This document shows, in pieces, positions 7,368-13,809 of a stretch of DNA of 25,729 nucleotides (position 1 is its first letter; each line of letters opens with the position of its first letter). Under the pieces are notes generated by a model. It was not told the DNA's origin. It saw only the letters and a list, made by a program, of their open reading frames with translations, and did no database searches. The DNA comes from Ruminococcus sp. UBA3286 (GTDB lineage Bacteria; Bacillota; Clostridia; Oscillospirales; Ruminococcaceae), in NCBI GenBank assembly GCA_002362135.1, contig DETO01000155.1:992-26720 (forward strand). The letters run 5' to 3'. A program made the translations under genes and the position numbers.

Positions 7368-8708
7368 ATGATACTTAAAAGAGGAATGCGGGATAAACTG
7401 GATAATCATATGAATTCCGCGCAGAAATTCATGGCTGTCATGAAAGTCAGGGGCGTTTCTGTTTATGATTTTTGCTGCTTCGGAGTTGATGAAAATGATA
7501 AATTATCCGATGACAGATACATGATATTTTACAATCAGACTTCGTCTCCAAACGGAGAGATCGCTTATTTTGCCGAAAATTCGGGAGCTTCATTTGAAAT
7601 TTCTCTGCCGTCTCTTCCGCGGAACGTTCGAAAACTGGTTTTTACGGTCAGCATCGACGGCGGCGGTACAATGGGTGAGATCGGACTTCACGAGTTTTCG
7701 CTGATACAGAATGGCGCGGAGGCGCTGTCGCTTTCGCTTGACGGCAGTAATTTTCAGCAGGAAAAGGCGATAATCACCGCGGAGATCTATTTTAAAGATT
7801 CGTGGCGGATAAACGTTATTGCTCGCGGATTCAACGGCGGATTGGCTGATCTTCTCAAAGCTTACGGCGGCGAGGAGGTTTCGGAACAATCGGCTGCGCC
7901 TTCTCCGACGGTTTATACTCCGCCTGTGAAAAATACTGCGGCAATGCCTTCAATGCCCGAATTAGATCCGTTATCTCCGATATCTGCGCCGCCTGTTCCC
8001 TCGGCTGATACGGGAAAGGTTTCACTTGAAAAAAAAATCGAACGGCAGGCTCCGCAGCTGGTTTCCCTTGTAAAGCCGCTGAAAGTTGAACTTGACAAGC
8101 GTAAGCTGAATACCGTAAAGGCGCGTGTTGCCCTCGTTATGGATATGTCGGGTTCGATGATGAAGCAGTATGGCGATGGAACGGTTCAGGAGATAATCAA
8201 TAAGATACTTCCGATCGCCGTTCAGTTTGATGACAATGGCGAACTTGATTTCTGGTATTTCGGTACGGATACACGGAAAATGCCCGCCGTTACGCTGGAA
8301 AATTACAAAACTGCCGTTCCGAACGAGTGGCAGCGTCTTATGTATGACCTCGGCTACGGAAACAACGAGGTCAAAGTAATGCGTCAGGTAATAGATCGCT
8401 ATGCTTTCACAAAAATGCCCGTGTACGTGATTTTTATAACCGACGGCGAGGTCGGCAATTCTTCGGAGATCAAAAAACTGATGCGCGAAGCTTCGGAAAA
8501 GCCGATATTCTGGCAATTTGTAGGAGTCAGCGGCAAGGATTACGGCGTTCTGAAAAAGCTTGATACGCTGAAAGGGCGTTATATTGACAATGCGAATTTT
8601 TTTGCTCTTGACGATTTTCGCTCCGTTTCAACTCAGGAATTATACAGCCGTCTGCTTAATGAATTCCCATTGTGGCTTCAGGCTGCCAAAAATAAGAATA
8701 TGTTTTAG
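7368..8708 (+). CDS. TerD-vWA fusion protein, copy 1
   Basis: A 446-residue two-domain protein of TerF-like layout. Residues 1-167 form a divergent TerD domain with the signature RGMRDKLD, YDFCCFGVDENDKLSDDRYM, FYNQTSSP, LVFTVSIDG and WRINVIARGFNGGL. Compared with stand-alone TerD it lacks the GDGDDE acidic loop. Residues about 168-245 are a proline/serine-rich linker. Residues about 253-440 are a vWA domain with a complete MIDAS: DMSGSM (Asp259, Ser261, Ser263) and TDGE (Asp359). It starts seven bases after the kinase gene with only a weak upstream AAAGGG. It is the first of four tandem paralogues sharing the N-terminal domain. It is probably cytoplasmic and a good candidate partner or substrate of the kinase/phosphatase pair, which is inference from gene order. 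Confidence 0.88.
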   Translation: MILKRGMRDKLDNHMNSAQKFMAVMKVRGVSVYDFCCFGVDENDKLSDDRYMIFYNQTSSPNGEIAYFAENSGASFEISLPSLPRNVRKLVFTVSIDGGGTMGEIGLHEFSLIQNGAEALSLSLDGSNFQQEKAIITAEIYFKDSWRINVIARGFNGGLADLLKAYGGEEVSEQSAAPSPTVYTPPVKNTAAMPSMPELDPLSPISAPPVPSADTGKVSLEKKIERQAPQLVSLVKPLKVELDKRKLNTVKARVALVMDMSGSMMKQYGDGTVQEIINKILPIAVQFDDNGELDFWYFGTDTRKMPAVTLENYKTAVPNEWQRLMYDLGYGNNEVKVMRQVIDRYAFTKMPVYVIFITDGEVGNSSEIKKLMREASEKPIFWQFVGVSGKDYGVLKKLDTLKGRYIDNANFFALDDFRSVSTQELYSRLLNEFPLWLQAAKNKNMF

Positions 8709-8718
8709 GTGATATTTT

Positions 8719-10008
8719 ATGGAATTAAGAAGAGGAATGCGCGATAAACTTGATAAATATGTTAACGTAAACAGTCCCCTCGAAGCGGAAATGAGCATCG
8801 CGGGATCGGCTGTTTACGATTTCTGCTGTTTTGGCGTTGATGCAAACGATACGCTTTCCGACGACAGATTTATGGTGTTTTACAATCAGACTTCGTCGCC
8901 AAGCGGCGAGATAACTTATACCGCTGCGCAGAATTCGGCGGTATTCAAAATCGATCTTTCCCGAATTCCCGCAAGTATCCGGAAGCTTGTTTTTACCGTT
9001 AGCATCGACGGTTCGGGAGTTATGGGCGAGATCGGTTCTCATACTCTGAAAATCAGGCAGAACGGCGCAGAAGCGCTCTCGCTTTCCCTTTCGGGTGGAG
9101 ATTTTCAGCAGGAAAAGGCGATAATCACCGCTGAAATTTACAAAAAAGAAGTATGGCGTATAAATGCTGTTGCAAGAGGTTTTAACGGCGGTCTTGAAGA
9201 TCTGCTCAACAATTATGGCGGAGAAGCCGTAAACGATTCTCCGACTCCTGCGCCTGCAAATGTTCCGACTCCAACTCCGGTGAAAAATACTGCTCCGCCC
9301 GTACAGACTGCAAATCGTCAGCCTGCTTCAGCGATAATTCGTCAGAAAGCGCCTGCTCTTGCGCAGTCTGCCGCCGCTTTGGAACGTATAGTTCAGCAGC
9401 GTGGAATGAGTAATGCGTCGGCAAAGGTTGCTGTAGTAATGGATATGACGCAAACTATGCTCTGGGATTACGAAGACGGAACTATCTCAAAGGCGATAAG
9501 CAAATTTATGCCCGTTATAGCGCAGCTTGACGGCAATTGTCAGGCTGATTTCTGGCTGTACGGTGATATTCCGCGTGAAATGCCGACAATTACTCCCGAT
9601 AATTATGTAAATTCTATTCCATGTGACTGGACGAGAATAATGCAGGAACTCGGCGGCGGAAACGATGAACTCAAAGTCATGAATGCCGTTGCGCAGAAAT
9701 ATTCGGGAATACGCACTCCTGTCTATGTTATTTTCGTGACGGTCGGAAGTATTAAGGACGGAAATGCCGTTGCCGATTTTATAAGACAGCAATCTAATAA
9801 GCCGATATATTGGCAGTTTATCGGTTTGAACGGAATGAGATACGGCGATATTGAACATCCCGAATCAATTCAGGGAAGAATGACTGATAATGTCGGATTT
9901 TTTGAGGTAGACGATTTCGATGATGCGAACGACGTCAGCCTTTATAATATGATGTTTGCGAAATTTCCGCAGTGGCTTAATGACATCAGGCAGAAACGTC
10001 TGATTTGA
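8719..10008 (+). CDS. TerD-vWA fusion protein, copy 2, with a degenerate MIDAS site
   Basis: A 429-residue paralogue of the preceding protein. Its TerD-like domain (1-167) keeps the RGMRDKLD, YDFCCFGVD and FYNQTSSP signatures. The linker (about 170-232) is rich in Pro, Thr and Ala. The vWA domain (about 235-425) is recognisable from its frame, FWQFxG-like YWQFIG and FPQWLND, but its metal site is altered: DMSGSM has become DMTQTM (Asp242, Thr244, Thr246) and TDG has become TVG, losing the acidic ligand (Val342). Metal binding in the normal MIDAS manner is therefore doubtful. The reading frame is intact, so this is an altered protein rather than a pseudogene. One base separates its stop from the next ATG, so translation is probably coupled. 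Confidence 0.86.
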   Translation: MELRRGMRDKLDKYVNVNSPLEAEMSIAGSAVYDFCCFGVDANDTLSDDRFMVFYNQTSSPSGEITYTAAQNSAVFKIDLSRIPASIRKLVFTVSIDGSGVMGEIGSHTLKIRQNGAEALSLSLSGGDFQQEKAIITAEIYKKEVWRINAVARGFNGGLEDLLNNYGGEAVNDSPTPAPANVPTPTPVKNTAPPVQTANRQPASAIIRQKAPALAQSAAALERIVQQRGMSNASAKVAVVMDMTQTMLWDYEDGTISKAISKFMPVIAQLDGNCQADFWLYGDIPREMPTITPDNYVNSIPCDWTRIMQELGGGNDELKVMNAVAQKYSGIRTPVYVIFVTVGSIKDGNAVADFIRQQSNKPIYWQFIGLNGMRYGDIEHPESIQGRMTDNVGFFEVDDFDDANDVSLYNMMFAKFPQWLNDIRQKRLI

Positions 10009-10009
10009 C

Positions 10010-11263
10010 ATGGAATTACAAAGGGGTATGCGCGATACGCTTGAAAAGTATATCGATGCCAATCGCCCTATTGAAGTGGAAATGCAGATATCAGGAGCGT
10101 CGATTTACGATTTCTGCTGCTTCGGAGTGGATGTAAATGATAAGCTGTCCGATGACAGATACATGATTTTCTATAATCAGACTTCGTCGCCTGCGAATGA
10201 GATCATTTATAGAGGCGGTAATAGTTCGGCAATTTTCACTATTGATTTGAACAGAATTCCCATGACTATCCGGAAACTTGTTTTTACTGTAAGTATTGAC
10301 GGAAGCGGTGTTATGAGGAATATAAATTCTCATGTTTTTATGCTAAAACAATATGGAACGTCTGTTTTGAGGCTTGCTCTTAACGGAAGTGATTTTCAGC
10401 AGGAGCGCGCAATAATCAGCGTTGAAATTTATATGAAGGGCGTGTGGCGAATTAATGCGATCGCGCGTGGATTTAACGGCGGTTTAGGCGATCTTTTACG
10501 TTCTTACGGCGGCGAGGAAGCTGTTTTTGTAAATTCAAATCCGCTGTCTTCCGCGTCAATGGTTCAGCCTGCGAAAGTATCGCTTGAAAAGAAGCTTGAA
10601 AAAACTCCTCAGCTCGTTTCTTTGGCAAAACCCTTGACGTTTGAACTGGAAAGACAGAATCTGCTTGGTATTGTCGCAAAAGTGGCTCTGGTCATGGATA
10701 TTTCGGGTTCAATGGACGAAAGATACAGCAACGGTACGGTTCAGCAGATCGTTAATAAAATACTTCCTCTTGCCGTTCAGTTTGACGACGACGGCGAACT
10801 TGATTTCTGGTATTACGGCTCGCGTTCAAGGAGAATGGAGTCTGTGAATCTTGATAATTATACTACTGCTGTTCCGAATAGCTGGAAAACGCTGATGGGA
10901 GAACTTGGTTACGGTACAAATGCAGTTGATGTCATGAATGAAGTGATACGGGAGTATTATCAAACAATAATTCCTGCTTATGTTATATTTGTAACGGATG
11001 GCGCGTTTGTATCTCCGCGGAAAGTGAAAGAATTATTGAGAAAAGTTTCTACAAAGCCTATTTTTTGGCAATTTGTCGGTATTGGCGGAGGTTCTTACGG
11101 CGTATTGAAAAAACTTGATACCCTGAAAGACAGATACGTTGACAACGCTAATTTCTTTGCTCTTGACGATTTCAAAAAAGTTCCGAACAGCGAATTGTAC
11201 CGCCGCTTACTTAATGAATTTCCAAAATGGCTTGATGAAATAAAACGAAAAGGCATGATTTAA
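10010..11263 (+). CDS. TerD-vWA fusion protein, copy 3
   Basis: A 417-residue fusion with the same layout: TerD-like domain 1-167, short linker about 171-222, vWA about 224-411. The MIDAS is complete, with DISGSM (Asp230, Ser232, Ser234) and TDGA (Asp330). It is a mosaic: by hand count the N-terminal 170 residues match the next gene at 149 of 170 positions, while the linker motif VSLEKKLEK-PQLVSL and the vWA domain are closest to the gene at 7368. ATG 10010 lies one base after the previous stop and has no clear ribosome-binding site; homology of MELQRGMRD with its paralogues fixes the start, and coupled translation is likely. Confidence 0.88.
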   Translation: MELQRGMRDTLEKYIDANRPIEVEMQISGASIYDFCCFGVDVNDKLSDDRYMIFYNQTSSPANEIIYRGGNSSAIFTIDLNRIPMTIRKLVFTVSIDGSGVMRNINSHVFMLKQYGTSVLRLALNGSDFQQERAIISVEIYMKGVWRINAIARGFNGGLGDLLRSYGGEEAVFVNSNPLSSASMVQPAKVSLEKKLEKTPQLVSLAKPLTFELERQNLLGIVAKVALVMDISGSMDERYSNGTVQQIVNKILPLAVQFDDDGELDFWYYGSRSRRMESVNLDNYTTAVPNSWKTLMGELGYGTNAVDVMNEVIREYYQTIIPAYVIFVTDGAFVSPRKVKELLRKVSTKPIFWQFVGIGGGSYGVLKKLDTLKDRYVDNANFFALDDFKKVPNSELYRRLLNEFPKWLDEIKRKGMI

Positions 11264-11277
11264 AAGGGGGAAAAATA

Positions 11278-12507
11278 ATGGAATTACAAAGAGGAATGCG
11301 CGATAAGCTTGAAAAGTATATCGACGTAAATCGTTCTATTGAAGTGGAAATGCAGATATCGGGAGCATCGGTTTATGATTTCTGCTGTTTCGGAGTTGAC
11401 GTAAATGATAAGCTGTCCGATGACAGATACATGGTTTTCTATAATCAGACTTCGTCGCCTGCGAATGAGATCTCTTACAGGGGCGGAAATGGTTCGGCAG
11501 TTTTCACGATTGAGCTGAACAGGATTCCCATGACTATCCAGAAGCTTGTTTTTACTGTAAGTATTGACGGAAGCGGCGTTATGAGAAATATAAATTCTCA
11601 TGTTATTACGCTGAAACAAAACGGAATGCCTGCACTTCGGCTCGCTCTTAACGGAAGCGATTTTCAGCAGGAGCGCGCAATAATCAGTATTGAGATTTAC
11701 ATGAAGGACGTGTGGCGCATAAATGCGGTCGCGCGTGGATTTAACGGCGGTTTGGGCAATCTTTTACGCGCTTACGGCGGAGAAGAAGCTGCTCCTGCAA
11801 ATCCTACTCCACCTCCGAGACCTGCCGCGCCTCCGCCGAGACCCGTTGTACCTCCGCCAAGACCTGCTGCGCCGCCTCCAAGACCTGCGACTCCGCCTCC
11901 AACGCCAACACCTGTCGCACAGCCTCCGCCTGCGAAGATAAATCTCGTAAAAGGTCAGAAAGTCAACCTTGTAAAGGGCAGCGCAGGATTGGGAGAGGTT
12001 CTCATAAATCTGAACTGGAAGCAGCCCAAAGGCATTTTTGCCCGTCCGATAGATCTTGATCTCGGCTGTCTCTATGAACTGAAAAACGGCGATGCAGGCT
12101 CAATTCAGGCTCTCGGAAATACGTTCGGCTCGCTTACACAACCTCCGTTTATTGCGCTTGACGGCGACGACCGCTCGGGTTCTTCCGTGAACGGCGAAAA
12201 TCTGCGTATAAACGGTCAGATGGTTCAGTATATCAAGCGAATTCTGATCTATACCTATATTTATGAGGGCGCGGCAAACTGGAAGCAAGCCGACGGTGTT
12301 GTTACTGTGAAATGCCCCGGCAGTCCCGAAATTATCGTTAGAATGGACGAATATGGAAGCAATCTTCCTCTTTGCGCAATTGCATATCTGGAAAATGTCA
12401 ATAATACGCTCAGCGTTGAGAAAATCGTGAGATTCTTCCGCGGACAGCGATATGCCGATCAGGCGTTTGGCTGGGGTCTTAACTGGACTCACGGCACTAA
12501 AGATTGA
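11278..12507 (+). CDS. TerD-like domain fused to a TerA-like domain through a proline-rich repeat
   Basis: A 409-residue protein. Residues 1-167 are the divergent TerD-like domain, nearly the same as in the preceding gene. Residues about 176-218 are a proline-rich linker with four PPPRPxx units. Residues about 220-409 form a second domain starting INLVKGQKVNLVK, the classic TerD/TerA opening, and continuing with LINLNWKQP, RPIDLDLGCLYEL, ALDGDDRSGSSVNGENL and YTYIYEGAANW. This matches TerA-type proteins, in which the acidic loop reads DGDDRSG rather than GDGDDEQ. A strong ribosome-binding site, AAGGGGG, precedes ATG 11278. The protein thus pairs a Ca-loop-less TerD-like half with a TerA half that keeps acidic residues. 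It ends 4 bases into a possible TTG start of the next gene. Confidence 0.88.
   Translation: MELQRGMRDKLEKYIDVNRSIEVEMQISGASVYDFCCFGVDVNDKLSDDRYMVFYNQTSSPANEISYRGGNGSAVFTIELNRIPMTIQKLVFTVSIDGSGVMRNINSHVITLKQNGMPALRLALNGSDFQQERAIISIEIYMKDVWRINAVARGFNGGLGNLLRAYGGEEAAPANPTPPPRPAAPPPRPVVPPPRPAAPPPRPATPPPTPTPVAQPPPAKINLVKGQKVNLVKGSAGLGEVLINLNWKQPKGIFARPIDLDLGCLYELKNGDAGSIQALGNTFGSLTQPPFIALDGDDRSGSSVNGENLRINGQMVQYIKRILIYTYIYEGAANWKQADGVVTVKCPGSPEIIVRMDEYGSNLPLCAIAYLENVNNTLSVEKIVRFFRGQRYADQAFGWGLNWTHGTKD
11809..11892 (+). repeat. Four 21-base tandem units encoding PPPRPxx
   Basis: Four imperfect copies of a 21-base unit encode PPPRPAA, PPPRPVV, PPPRPAA and PPPRPAT, followed by PPPTPTP. The unit length is a multiple of three, so gain or loss of units would change linker length without breaking the frame. 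The chain should form an extended polyproline II rod between the two Ter domains. Confidence 0.85.
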
Positions 12508-12512
12508 CCGAT

Positions 12513-13751
12513 ATGAAACTGATACAAGAATTATTTGACAGCTGCGGCAGAGAACTTGTGCTTGAACCAATGGCATACAAAGGGCCGCTGCTGATAGACC
12601 GACCGTGCAGCGTTATCGGAAACGGCGCTGTGATAGTCTGCGGCGATTCGGAAAGCGTCCGTATCGAAGCTGTACAGACGGAATTAAAAAATATCAGGAT
12701 AGAACGGACTTCATCAGCCGTGGGGATGCCGCCTGTTCTGCATTGTCTCGAAGATACGCGTCTGAACGGCGTTATCCTGCGAGGCGATATGATTTGCGGA
12801 AATAAGCTGACGTCTGTTTCGCAATATCCCGATCGCATAGATCTGGGCTTGATACCTGCGAATTCTCGGAATACAGTCAGAATTTCCCTTAATATTGCGG
12901 AAGATAGCGTCATAGAAAATACGATAAGCGGCGTGTCAGTTTTTCCTGAAAAGCTGATTGTCGGTGAAAATGAAATTACTGTGAATGTTGAACCTCTCCG
13001 CGACGAAGTCACGGTTTTCGGCTCGCTTATTTTCAAATGCGGCGCAGGAGTCGGAAAGGAAGTCTGTTTTTCGGCAGCCGCTTCAAAATTCTGCGCAGAA
13101 TGTTCCGAGACGGCTGCGCTTCATTTTCCAAAAAATGCGGAGGCAACATTTGATAATACTGAGCAGCGTTCGGTAGATACTGCGCCTGCGGAAGTTATTC
13201 CGCCGCAGACTTCTCATGAAAAATTCCAACTTTTTCGCAGAGGGCAGCGCATGGCGTTGGGCGGAGAAGTAAAATCAGTAAAATTGCAGCTTGTCGCCGA
13301 TAATATCGAAAAGCCAATGGACATCGACGGATATGCGTTTCTGCTGCATGAAAACGGAAAAACGCTGATAGATGAGGACATGATTTTCTGGGGAAATACA
13401 AGTTCGCCCGAAAAATCCGTTCAGATTGCAGGGGAGGGACAATCGGCACATTTTGCCGTCGATCTTGGAAATGTTCCTCAGGAGATAAAAAAAATCGCGT
13501 TCTGCTGGTCGATTTATGGCGATAATGCAGAGGAATGTTTTATTCATGTTAAGTCACCGAAGCTGCGTATTGTTGCCGATGATACGAATACGTATATTTT
13601 CCCCATGGACGGGCTTATGCGTGAAAAAATCATAGTTGCGGCAGAAATTTACAGATACGGCGATTCATGGAAGATCGGCTGTATCGGTTCGGGTTATCAT
13701 TCCGGTCTGAAGCGTTTGTGCGAAGATTACGGAGTTGATATAGAGGATTAG
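12513..13751 (+). CDS. TerD-domain protein with an unrecognised beta-rich N-terminal half
   Basis: A 412-residue protein when started at ATG 12513; an in-frame TTG at 12504 would overlap the previous stop by four bases. No strong ribosome-binding site supports either. Residues about 20-100 have alternating hydrophobic strands (GPLLIDRPCSVIGNGAVIV, VRIEAV, NIRIE) that look like a few turns of a right-handed beta-helix. Residues about 105-195 look like an Ig-like beta-sandwich (RISLNI, ENEITVNVEP, GSLIFKC). I do not recognise either as a named family. A linker leads to a TerD domain (about 240-412) with MDIDGYAFLLHENG, DMIFWGNTSSPE, AAEIYRYGDSWKIGCIGSGY and a GLKRLCEDYGV tail. The GDGDDE loop is absent. 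It is the last gene before the Ca2+ ATPase and probably belongs to the Ter operon. Confidence 0.8.
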   Translation: MKLIQELFDSCGRELVLEPMAYKGPLLIDRPCSVIGNGAVIVCGDSESVRIEAVQTELKNIRIERTSSAVGMPPVLHCLEDTRLNGVILRGDMICGNKLTSVSQYPDRIDLGLIPANSRNTVRISLNIAEDSVIENTISGVSVFPEKLIVGENEITVNVEPLRDEVTVFGSLIFKCGAGVGKEVCFSAAASKFCAECSETAALHFPKNAEATFDNTEQRSVDTAPAEVIPPQTSHEKFQLFRRGQRMALGGEVKSVKLQLVADNIEKPMDIDGYAFLLHENGKTLIDEDMIFWGNTSSPEKSVQIAGEGQSAHFAVDLGNVPQEIKKIAFCWSIYGDNAEECFIHVKSPKLRIVADDTNTYIFPMDGLMREKIIVAAEIYRYGDSWKIGCIGSGYHSGLKRLCEDYGVDIED

Positions 13752-13796
13752 GATAATTCCTTATCCAATCATTTACACAATGCGAAGGGATTCGCA
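13751..13796 (+). promoter_or_regulatory. Two small perfect hairpins before the Ca2+ ATPase gene
   Basis: GGATAA-TTCC-TTATCC (13751-13766) and TGCGAA-GGGA-TTCGCA (13781-13796) are two six-pair stems, each with a four-base loop. The second abuts the ribosome-binding site AAGGAGGA at 13798-13805. They fill most of the 58-base gap between the TerD-type gene and ATG 13810. The stems are read directly from the sequence. An effect on translation or mRNA processing is inference. Neither has a T-run, so they are not ordinary terminators. Confidence 0.4.
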
Positions 13797-13809
13797 AAAG
13801 GAGGATAAA

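Noticed and set aside
8719..10008. Pseudogene call for the TerD-vWA copy with altered MIDAS
   Set aside because: The frame is intact over 429 codons, flanking spacing is normal for the operon, and the rest of the fold is conserved.
13780..13809. Upstream ATG 13780 as the start of the Ca2+ ATPase
   Set aside because: It would place the strong AAGGAGGA inside the coding region and adds ten residues (MRRDSQKEDK) not typical of the family; ATG 13810 fits the ribosome-binding site.
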